A stretch of 64,000 nucleotides of DNA from DASQZK01 sp963809925. Lineage in GTDB: Bacteria; Bacteroidota; Bacteroidia; Bacteroidales; GCA-2748055. The DNA lies in the NCBI GenBank assembly GCA_963809925.1, contig CAWELH010000008.1, forward strand, positions 186,001 to 250,000, given 5' to 3'. Below are positions 57,405-64,000 of the stretch, piece by piece. Position 1 is the stretch's first letter; every line of letters starts with the position of its first letter. The position numbers and the translations under genes are program-made. Under the pieces are notes generated by a model, which saw nothing but the letters and a program-made list of their open reading frames with translations, was not told where the DNA came from and made no database searches.

Positions 57405-59621
57405 ATGAGATTAATTTTATCCTGTATGAATCTTCAAAATAAAACATCTGACCAGCGCCTGATTTTACGGACAGTCTGGCTGACTCTACTTTCATTTGTT
57501 GTGAATCCGAATCATGTACACTGTCAGTCATACGAGACCATAACTATCTACCCGACAGTTACTTACCAAACTATCGTGGGATTTGGCGGCAGTCTGGCCT
57601 ATTATGAAGGATGGGTAACGGCCCATCCGAACAAAAGTCAGATCTATGATGCACTTTTTGGAGAACTTGGACTGGATATCCTCCGTTTAAGGAACGCCCA
57701 CGATTATGATCCGGGCATGATTGACCGTGCTGCGGAATTTGTACAGGCAGCGGAATCTGTGCGCGGAAAACCCATCTCGGTGCTTTCGACCTCCTGGGGT
57801 CCCCCGGCATATTTAAAAAGTAACTACGACAGAAACAACGGGGGCAGTCTGAGATACAGTATTGTCGATGATCAGGTGGAATTTGACTATGCAGGCTTTG
57901 CCCACTGGTGGAACAATTCGCTTGATGAGTACAATGCACATGGAATTTTCCCCGATTACATCAGCATCCAGAATGAACCGGACTGGACCGCATCCTATGA
58001 ATCCTGCCGCCTGGATCCTTCAGAAACCATAACTTCTGCCGATACCATCGCCGGATACAATGAGGCCCTTCATGCGGTTTATGATTCTATCCATACACGT
58101 TCGGATATCCCGGAAATAATTGGTCCGGAAACCATCGGCATTGGCTACAATGCCCTGGAAAATTATTGCAATCCGATGGACCTTTCAAAAATTTCCGCTA
58201 TTGCACATCACCTTTACCATGGTGTTGAAGAGAATAATCCCTACGCGAGCACTTCATTTAGAAAGGTTGGAGACTATCACCCGGAACTCCCGCATTTCCA
58301 GACGGAGTATTCCCGCGGCGACTGGTGGTCACTGGCGGGTATGTTGTACATGTCGTTAAGTGAGGAAAATGCGGCGGCATACCTGTACTGGGATCTGGCC
58401 TGGGACGGTTCGGGTCTTATCAGTCTGGATTTCCCGTGGGACAAGTCAAGGTGGAAGGACCCTGATAAGGGTTATACCAGGACAAAGGAGTTCTTTGCAT
58501 TCAAGCAGTTTTCAGCTTTTGTCCATCCCGGCTGGAAACGGATTGAAGCATCCGCCAGCGGCAATAATACGAATGTAGCCGCCTTCATGAGTCCCGGGGA
58601 CGATTCGGCAACCATGGTCATCATCAACCGGTCACTGACGGATAATCTCATCTTTAAACCCGCAATACAGGCGAAAACCATTGAACGAGCAGATATTTAT
58701 ATAACCTCCTCAACTGAAGACTGCGAATACAAGGGGAATAAAAGTGACGCACTAATTACCCTGCCCCCCAAATCAATTGCGACTGTATCACTGGAACTGA
58801 CCGTTTCTACGGGTTCAGCAGTACCGGTGACTTCCATCGTCCTCCGACCTGAAATGGGTACCATCATCAACAGGCTCGCATCAGTTCAGGTCGATGCTTT
58901 GGTTTTCCCGGCAAATGCAACCGACAAAAGGCTTCTCTGGGAGATCACAGAGAACGGTCAGATTGCAGGTATTACTCAGGACGGACTGGTAACTGCAAAT
59001 GGTACCGAAGATGGAATACTCACAATCAGGGCCACCACCACCGACGGATCCGGGGTTTTTGCCGATACTTTCATCACCGTGACCAACCAGATTCCGGTCA
59101 CCGGCATTGTCCTCTCCGCCGCCGATACGGTCATCGATGAAAATATGGAATCGTTGCAGATAGAAGCAAAGGTCATGCCCGATAATGCATCTTCAAAAGA
59201 TGTTGAATGGTCGTTGGCCGAAGGAAATTCTCTTGCATCCATCAGTGATAGCGGACTGTTAACCGCTTCGGGTGAAGAGGACGGACAGGTGACGGTCAGG
59301 GCAACGTCCGCAGCCTCACCCGAAATTTATGGAGAAATAAACGTCACCATACAGAACCAGTCAAATACAATCAATACAGATCGCCAGGATGAATTAAAAA
59401 TATGGTATTCAAACGGACGAATCTGCTATAACGTTCAGCCGGCGGACAAATCCAGGAAGGTTTATCTGTATACCCTGGAAGGAAGTCTGGTGAAAATCAT
59501 TGAAATTCAGGCATATTCGAGCCATGGGGAAGCAGATATCAGTACTGTTCCCAAAGGTGTTTACCTTGTCATGGCAGGGTCCGGGAGGTATAATCAATTT
59601 ACAAAAATTGTGGTTTACTGA
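57405..59621 (+). CDS. GH30-type hydrolase (glucuronoxylanase-like) with Ig-like BIG2 domains and T9SS sorting domain
   Basis: A 738-residue secreted enzyme. After a signal peptide (about 15-40) comes a GH30 barrel plus side domain (about 45-465) with acid/base E191 (SIQNEPDW) and nucleophile E301 (FQTEYSRGDWW); GSLAYYEGW and WGPPAYLKSN are characteristic of the xylanase-like GH30 branch. Two BIG2-type bacterial Ig domains follow (about 470-655, ITQDGLVTANGTEDG and ISDSGLLTASGEEDG), then a T9SS type A domain (about 660-738). An alternative ATG seven codons downstream would give a tighter signal peptide. It is divergent from susC and probably a surface enzyme of the same locus. Confidence 0.88.
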   Translation: MRLILSCMNLQNKTSDQRLILRTVWLTLLSFVVNPNHVHCQSYETITIYPTVTYQTIVGFGGSLAYYEGWVTAHPNKSQIYDALFGELGLDILRLRNAHDYDPGMIDRAAEFVQAAESVRGKPISVLSTSWGPPAYLKSNYDRNNGGSLRYSIVDDQVEFDYAGFAHWWNNSLDEYNAHGIFPDYISIQNEPDWTASYESCRLDPSETITSADTIAGYNEALHAVYDSIHTRSDIPEIIGPETIGIGYNALENYCNPMDLSKISAIAHHLYHGVEENNPYASTSFRKVGDYHPELPHFQTEYSRGDWWSLAGMLYMSLSEENAAAYLYWDLAWDGSGLISLDFPWDKSRWKDPDKGYTRTKEFFAFKQFSAFVHPGWKRIEASASGNNTNVAAFMSPGDDSATMVIINRSLTDNLIFKPAIQAKTIERADIYITSSTEDCEYKGNKSDALITLPPKSIATVSLELTVSTGSAVPVTSIVLRPEMGTIINRLASVQVDALVFPANATDKRLLWEITENGQIAGITQDGLVTANGTEDGILTIRATTTDGSGVFADTFITVTNQIPVTGIVLSAADTVIDENMESLQIEAKVMPDNASSKDVEWSLAEGNSLASISDSGLLTASGEEDGQVTVRATSAASPEIYGEINVTIQNQSNTINTDRQDELKIWYSNGRICYNVQPADKSRKVYLYTLEGSLVKIIEIQAYSSHGEADISTVPKGVYLVMAGSGRYNQFTKIVVY

Positions 59622-59649
59622 TAAGATCCGGGGTTGATTCAGCCAGGTT

Positions 59650-59806
59650 CTTACAATATCCGTGATGGACGGGGTTATTTTAGATGTAAATAATAACTTG
59701 TTTAAGGTATTCTTTCGAGTCGATCAGTTTTCGTTTAAAAGGGCGTTCGAACAATTCACCGTGTATACCGAAGCGTTTGTTAAATGCTTTGACGATTTTA
59801 AACCTG
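59650..59806 (-). mobile_element. Decayed C-terminus of a REP-associated tyrosine transposase (RAYT, Y1_Tnp)
   Basis: The minus strand encodes KAFNKRFGIHGELFERPF, then KRKLIDSKEYLKQVIIYI, a stop, and NNPVHHGYCKNLA. This is the conserved C-terminal half of Bacteroidota RAYT transposases (the usual text is ...LFERPFKRK...YIHxNPVHHGF). The stop replaces one residue of the conserved YIHxNP motif, and no N-terminal catalytic part remains. The open end runs into the perfect palindrome listed next, the type of element RAYTs mobilise. Confidence 0.72.
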
Positions 59807-59843
59807 ACAGGTTTAATAAACCTGTCAGGTTTAAAATCGTCAA
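59789..59843. repeat. 55-bp perfect palindrome (REP-like)
   Basis: Two 26-base arms with no mismatch flank a three-base loop (AAT at 59815-59817). The core reads AACCTGACAGGTTT, itself self-complementary. It abuts the RAYT remnant, as REP-type palindromes often do. Confidence 0.85.
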
Positions 59844-59845
59844 TA

Positions 59846-60230
59846 AAGGTAGCCAAGGAATTATTTCCTGAGTATTATAAACGAAGTGACTCGGTCATTG
59901 CGAAAAGAGATTCCTTCCAAATAATAATTAAAGAGAAAGAAGCCAAAATTTATAAGCTATCTCTACAAATAGACAGAGAGTTCGATAAATAAAGAGATGA
60001 TTATATAAATATTGCCACAAATATCATTAGTGCTTTTGTCACATTTGTGATCGCTTTTACTTTTAGAAACAGGATATTGGGGTGGAATTGTTTTAGGTCT
60101 ATTAACCTGCATGATGCAGGGCCAAATGCTTCAGAGGTCGAATTTCTCTACTTTAGACCGTTGAGGTTAAATGGAGGTGCTCCGATCAAGGCGTTTCCCT
60201 CCACGGGTTTTTGAATTCTTCAAATAATGG
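59846..60230 (+). pseudogene. Decayed small protein, possibly coiled coil plus membrane span
   Basis: One plus-strand frame from about 59846 reads ELFPEYYKRSDSVIAKRDS and FQIIIKEKEAKIYKLSLQI, stops at 59990-59992, and continues in the same frame with a hydrophobic stretch (ISAFVTFVIAFTFRN) and a further open tail to about 60210. The segments look protein-like but there is no start and no family match. Confidence 0.25.
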
Positions 60231-60307
60231 TATAAATTTAACCAGACCCGGGACAATTATAGGGAAGTGAATATTCCGATACTTTTCTTAATTTAAACAT
60301 CAACGGT

Positions 60308-60718
60308 ATGAAACGCATTCTTTTTTTACTTGCCATCCTGGGACTGTGCATTGCTTATGCCTGCAAGAAGGATACCGAGTCGGAGCGATTCAGACTTCTC
60401 ACAGATCCGGTATGGAGCTCCGACAGCCTGCTGGCCAACGGTGTGGAATCCGGCGGTGAGGGTGGGATGCTTGAGAAATTTGCCGGGGAGACCAAATTCA
60501 ACAAGGATGGGACCGGGCATGTTGGCTTGTACGATGGTACCTGGAAATTCGCATACCAGGAGACGGAGATCACCATTTCCTCCGACCCGCTGGCTTTCCC
60601 GGTTACTGCCCAGATCGTTGAGCTCACCATGACATCCTTCAAGATCACGACCGGTTTTCCCAATCTGGCCAAGCCCGATGAACCCATACTGATCCGTATG
60701 ACCTTCAAGTCGAAGTGA
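60308..60718 (+). CDS. Small lipoprotein (lipocalin-like), coupled to the TonB receptor
   Basis: A 136-residue lipoprotein (lipobox IAYAC19). The mature part has a SDSLLANG stretch, TKFNKDGTGHVGLYDGTWKF and ITISSDP strands, consistent with a small lipocalin-like beta-barrel. Its stop TGA (60716-60718) overlaps the ATG of the TonB receptor (TGATG), so the two are translated together. It probably sits on the outer membrane and may deliver the ligand to the receptor; this is inference from the coupling. The exact family is not certain. Confidence 0.72.
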   Translation: MKRILFLLAILGLCIAYACKKDTESERFRLLTDPVWSSDSLLANGVESGGEGGMLEKFAGETKFNKDGTGHVGLYDGTWKFAYQETEITISSDPLAFPVTAQIVELTMTSFKITTGFPNLAKPDEPILIRMTFKSK

Positions 60719-62970
60719 TGCGCATCCTTTTATTCAGTGTATTTGTCCTTTTCAACCTGCCCCTCTCCTTCGGGGCTGACAGTACCGGTATCGTCCGTGG
60801 CAGGGTGTATGACCGGGTAAGCCACGAGCCCCTTGTCGCTGTCAACGTGGTCTATGGCCGTAACCTGGGGGTCATCACAGGACATGACGGGGAATTCAGT
60901 TTTCGTGCCCGTGCCGGTAATTACAACGTGATTTTTAAATATGTCGGGTACCGGACCTATGCCGTATCATTGCACCTGGCAGGGGGAGATACCCTGTTCG
61001 TGGAAGCAGCTATGGAGCATGAGATCAGGCAGATTGACCAGATTGTGGTAAGTGCGAACAAGACAGAACAGAAAGTAGCTGACCTTACCGTGTCGATGAG
61101 CGTGATCCACCCGGAGATGATCGCGCAGGACCATATTACGGATGCGGAGGAGCTGGTCAACAAGTCGCCGGGTATCGAGGTGCTCGACGGGCAGGCTTCC
61201 ATACGTGGTGGCAGCGGTTTCAGCTATGGTGCCGGCAGCAGGGTGCTGGCATTGATCGATGGGTTGCCCATGCTTTCTGCCGATGCCGGGAATATCAAGT
61301 GGAGCTACCTCCCGCTGGAGAACCTCGCCCAGGTGGAGATCATTAAGGGAGCCTCATCCGTGCTTTACGGTTCATCGGCTCTCAATGGGGTGATCAACTT
61401 CCGCACTGCAGTACCTGACAGCATACCGGTCACCCGCCTGTACGCCGAAGGCGGGATCTACGACCGTCCCCGGCAGAAAAACTGGGTATGGTGGGATACA
61501 CCCAGGGTGTTCTCATCGGCCTCCTTCTCGCATATGGTGAAAAAAGGGAATACAGGCATAAGTATAGGATCGGGTATTTTTTATGATAATGGCTACCGTT
61601 CACTGAATGATGAGAAGCTTGGGCGTCTCAACGCGGGGATCCGGCATCAAAGCAGCAGGATCGATGGACTTACTTACGGAGTAAACCTGAACAGCGGGGC
61701 GAGCCGGTTCCGGGATTTCATCCTCTGGCAGAATGCCTCTACCGGAGCGCTGATGCAGGATACCTCAACGGCCCAGCTGGCTGTCGGTACTTTCCTGACC
61801 GTGGATCCGTTCATTTCGTATAAACAGAGTGAGCGCCTTAAGCATGACCTGAAATCCAGGATTCAGTACACATCGAATTCCTATCCGGATGGAGGAAATA
61901 ACAACAGCAGCGCTCTCTCGTCTTATACTGAATACCAGATGTGGTACAGGCTACTCCGGTTTGCGAACCTGAATACAGGGCTTGTCGGCGACTATAGACT
62001 TATTCATTCTGAATTCTACGGGGATCATAACGGGCTCAATGTGGCCGGTTACGCCCAGGTGGACATGGACGTTGTGAAGAAGCTGAAAATGAGCGGTGGT
62101 GTTAGACTGGAACAGAACTACCTCGACAACAAGGCTGATCAGCTGGTACCTATTTTCAGGGCAGGACTCAACTATCACCCGGGAGGGTATACCTTTATCA
62201 GGGCATCTTTCGGACAGGGCTACCGGTATCCATCTATCGCGGAGAAATATGCAGCCACCACCCTGGGATCAATACAGATCTACCCCAACCCGGAAATCCA
62301 GTCGGAGAAGGGATGGAATTCCGAGGTGGGCATCAAGCAGGGTGTTCAGGCGGGAAACAGCACCGGGCAGCTCGACCTGGCATTTTTCTACCAGAGGAAT
62401 ACCGACATGATCGAGTACCTTTTCGGACTTTACCCTGATCCGGTGACCGGTAATTTCGGTCTTGGTTTTAAATCAGCTAACGTCGAGCAATCGCGTATTT
62501 TCGGTTGCGAGCTGGATTATATGCTGAAAAGGACTTCCGGGGAGCTGACCACAACCCTGAGCGGTGGATATATCTATACGTACCCCGTGGAATACAATCC
62601 AATCACACACAGGAATAAAGACGTGTTCCTTAAATACCGGAGGAAGCATTCGGCAAAGCTTAATATTGAGAATCGCTACAGGAAGATGGTTCTCGGAGCA
62701 GGTATGTATATCCGTTCACCCATCCTGAACATTGATAAGGTGTTTCTGGATGAAACCACGCGGGAAAGTTTCCTCCCGGGCTTCTATGAATACTGGACAA
62801 ACGATAACAAGACCTATTTCCTCATGGATGTGAACCTGGGTTATGACCTGACAGATCATTTCAACCTGTCGCTGGTAATAAAAAACCTGACCAACACGGA
62901 ATATATGGGTCGGCCCGGAGATATCAGGCCACAGCGCAGCTTCGGGATCAGATTATCAGGGAAATTTTAA
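60718..62970 (+). CDS. TonB-dependent outer-membrane receptor
   Basis: A 750-residue receptor. ATG 60718 is preferred over the GTG three bases earlier. Signal peptide (about 1-20), carboxypeptidase-like domain (about 24-105, GIVRGRVYDRVSHEPLVAV), plug domain (about 115-240, RGGSGFSYGAGSRVLALIDG and VEIIKGASSVLYGSSALNGV) and a barrel to the end, closing with KNLTNTEYMGRPGDIRPQRS. It is a CirA/BtuB-like receptor, not SusC type: it lacks a SusD partner and is shorter. The ligand could be a siderophore, heme, cobalamin or metal. Overlaps the upstream lipoprotein gene. Confidence 0.92.
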   Translation: MRILLFSVFVLFNLPLSFGADSTGIVRGRVYDRVSHEPLVAVNVVYGRNLGVITGHDGEFSFRARAGNYNVIFKYVGYRTYAVSLHLAGGDTLFVEAAMEHEIRQIDQIVVSANKTEQKVADLTVSMSVIHPEMIAQDHITDAEELVNKSPGIEVLDGQASIRGGSGFSYGAGSRVLALIDGLPMLSADAGNIKWSYLPLENLAQVEIIKGASSVLYGSSALNGVINFRTAVPDSIPVTRLYAEGGIYDRPRQKNWVWWDTPRVFSSASFSHMVKKGNTGISIGSGIFYDNGYRSLNDEKLGRLNAGIRHQSSRIDGLTYGVNLNSGASRFRDFILWQNASTGALMQDTSTAQLAVGTFLTVDPFISYKQSERLKHDLKSRIQYTSNSYPDGGNNNSSALSSYTEYQMWYRLLRFANLNTGLVGDYRLIHSEFYGDHNGLNVAGYAQVDMDVVKKLKMSGGVRLEQNYLDNKADQLVPIFRAGLNYHPGGYTFIRASFGQGYRYPSIAEKYAATTLGSIQIYPNPEIQSEKGWNSEVGIKQGVQAGNSTGQLDLAFFYQRNTDMIEYLFGLYPDPVTGNFGLGFKSANVEQSRIFGCELDYMLKRTSGELTTTLSGGYIYTYPVEYNPITHRNKDVFLKYRRKHSAKLNIENRYRKMVLGAGMYIRSPILNIDKVFLDETTRESFLPGFYEYWTNDNKTYFLMDVNLGYDLTDHFNLSLVIKNLTNTEYMGRPGDIRPQRSFGIRLSGKF

Positions 62971-63046
62971 TTGAGGGATCCAATCCGCTACCGGGGTACC
63001 AGTATCCTGGTTCAGATTTTCAGGCTTACCTTCTGTCACCGAATCT

Positions 63047-63090
63047 TCTTGCGCCTTTCACCTTTCTCCTTTCTCCTTTCACCTATTTCA
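63047..63090. repeat. Short CTTTCxC tandem repeat tract
   Basis: About four degenerate units of CCTTTCA or CCTTTCT in tandem, seven bases each, just before the octamer block. Confidence 0.6.
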
Positions 63091-63114
63091 GGACAAGTCA
63101 CCGCATAGCCTCAT

Positions 63115-63463
63115 AACTCCACAACTTTTCCAAAGAGTTATGAGGTTATGAGGTTATGAGGTTATGAGGTTATGAGGTTATGAAGATGTTAATTCGGGGG
63201 CACTCTTTCTAGCTTTCTAACTTTCTAACTCTCTAACTCCTAACTCCATAACTTTTCCAAAGAGTTATGAGGTTATGAGGTTATGAGGTTATGAGGTTAT
63301 GAAGATGTTAATTCGGGGGCACTCTTTCTAACTTTTTAACTCTCTAACTCTCTAACTCCTAACTCCATAACTTTTCCAAAGAGTTATGAGGTTATGAGGT
63401 TATGAGGTTATGAAGATGTTAATTCGGGGGCACTCTTTCTAACTTTTTAACTCTCTAACTCCT
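63115..63463. repeat. Three tandem copies of a composite repeat built from octamers
   Basis: Copies at 63115-63241 (127 bases), 63242-63360 (119) and 63361-63463 (103). Each begins AACTCCATAACTTTTCCAAA (copy 1 has one change), then carries GTTATGAG in tandem (6, 5 and 4 units; the last ends GAA), a constant GATGTTAATTCGGGGGCACT block, and a run of TAAC-containing octamers. Length differences are exact multiples of 8. Confidence 0.92.
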
Positions 63464-63474
63464 AACTCCATAAC

Positions 63475-63522
63475 TTCATCACTTCATCACTCCATCACTC
63501 CATCACTCCATCACTCCATCAC
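63475..63522. repeat. Six-unit octamer array (TTCATCAC x2, TCCATCAC x4) overlapping a gene end
   Basis: The array continues the same octamer theme with a different sequence. The last five codons and the stop of the minus-strand sugar-porter gene lie in it (63503-63520). Confidence 0.92.
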
Positions 63523-64000
63523 TTTCTTTCCCATTAATCAGCAATTCCTCAATTTCTTCCAGTGATTTTCCCTTTGTTTCCGGTAATTTGTAGATCAGGA
63601 CCAGGAGGCCGATAATACATATCAACGCGTACAGCCAGAAATTCATGGACCACCCCAGGTTTTCTTTTATTGAGGGGAATGTGAAGGTAAGGCTGAAATT
63701 ACCGATCCATAATGAAATTGCAGCCAGGGACATGGCCGCTCCGCGGATCCGGTTCGGAAAGATCTCTGAGAGAATGACCCAGACAATGGGAGCAAGGGTC
63801 AGGGAATAGATGGCGACACTTGCAAGTGTAAGCACTACAATGGGAATGCCCAGTTTTTCGATATGGAAGAAGTACCCTTCAATGATGTATATCACGGCCA
63901 GCCCTCCTGTCCCCAGCAACATCAAAGGTTTACGTCCGCTCTTTTCCACAATAAGAACGGTGATAATGACCGACACGACCATTACGGAACCTATAATGAC
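63503..64000 (-). CDS. Sugar porter family MFS transporter, C-terminal part (cut by window end)
   Basis: The open frame runs past position 64000 and its N-terminal half is outside the window. About 165 residues are visible: five hydrophobic spans, the LIVEKSGRKPLML loop (R-x-G-R-K signature), VILSEIFPNRIRGAAMSL and the C-terminal PETKGKSLEEIEELL, all of the sugar-porter group. It probably imports a monosaccharide with protons. The last residues (SDGVME) are encoded inside the octamer repeat, so the C-terminus depends on repeat length. Confidence 0.9.
   Translation of the reverse strand, partial: VIIGSVMVVSVIITVLIVEKSGRKPLMLLGTGGLAVIYIIEGYFFHIEKLGIPIVVLTLASVAIYSLTLAPIVWVILSEIFPNRIRGAAMSLAAISLWIGNFSLTFTFPSIKENLGWSMNFWLYALICIIGLLVLIYKLPETKGKSLEEIEELLINGKESDGVME

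Noticed and set aside
63115..63522. CRISPR array
   Set aside because: Repeats are 8-base tandem units with no unique spacers of regular length, and no cas gene is present.

Overview
The window looks like a chromosomal piece of a Bacteroidota organism, most like an environmental Bacteroidales/Marinilabiliales-type polysaccharide degrader. The evidence is a SusC/SusD pair, type IX secretion (T9SS) parts and several T9SS-sorted proteins, a GlnN-type (type III) glutamine synthetase, a lipoprotein TamA variant (TamL) next to TamB, a DUF5686 protein, and promoter boxes of the Bacteroidota form TAnnTTTG. No rRNA, tRNA, CRISPR array, phage or intact insertion sequence was recognised.

Layout. 1-3.6 kb: a broken PorE-like TPR gene cut by the window edge, glnN with a frameshifted 3' end, a GH5 glycosidase remnant and a small membrane protein. 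3.9-13 kb: housekeeping and metabolic genes (M20 dipeptidase, DUF3109, TPR protein, DUF3267 zincin-like membrane protein, GH36 alpha-galactosidase, thiol peroxidase, POT-type peptide transporter). 13.2-17.3 kb (minus): a T9SS set of OmpA protein, PorP/SprF protein and LamG/DUF11/CHU_C cell-surface protein. 17.5-25.7 kb (minus): a small membrane protein, then tamL and tamB overlapping by one base. 26-32.5 kb: cupin-8 protein, five-heme cytochrome c plus a porin with one heme, aldo/keto reductase, OsmC protein, SPOR lipoprotein. 32.5-36.5 kb: a secreted protein of five tandem repeats of about 135 residues, then a frameshifted T9SS protein. 36.7-43.3 kb: PIG-L deacetylase, class D beta-lactamase, DUF5686 outer-membrane protein, cold-shock protein with a strong terminator, MFS transporter. 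43.6-59.6 kb: a carbohydrate locus with a GH99-like enzyme, two multidomain GH30 enzymes, SusD and SusC, interrupted by a desaturase-Rieske-NqrF-like fusion. 59.6-60.3 kb: decayed DNA with a RAYT transposase remnant and a 55-bp perfect palindrome. 60.3-63 kb: a lipoprotein overlapping a TonB receptor. 63.0-63.5 kb: an octamer-based repeat block that reaches into the end of a sugar-porter gene running off the window.

How the genes fit together. The GH30/GH99/SusCD block reads as a polysaccharide utilisation locus: two GH30 enzymes carry C-terminal T9SS sorting domains (probably surface-exposed or secreted), SusCD would import the products, and GH36, GH99 and the sugar porter could act on side chains and monomers. 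No SusR, HTCS or sigma/anti-sigma regulator is visible here. The cytochrome pair suggests electron transfer across or at the outer membrane. The most unusual single gene is the 755-residue desaturase fusion at 48639-50906, which appears to carry its own NADH-to-iron electron chain.

Sequence quality. Five apparent single-base indels fall in the first 910 bases and one more near 34956. Elsewhere the genes look intact, so the first kilobase may be a weak part of the assembly.
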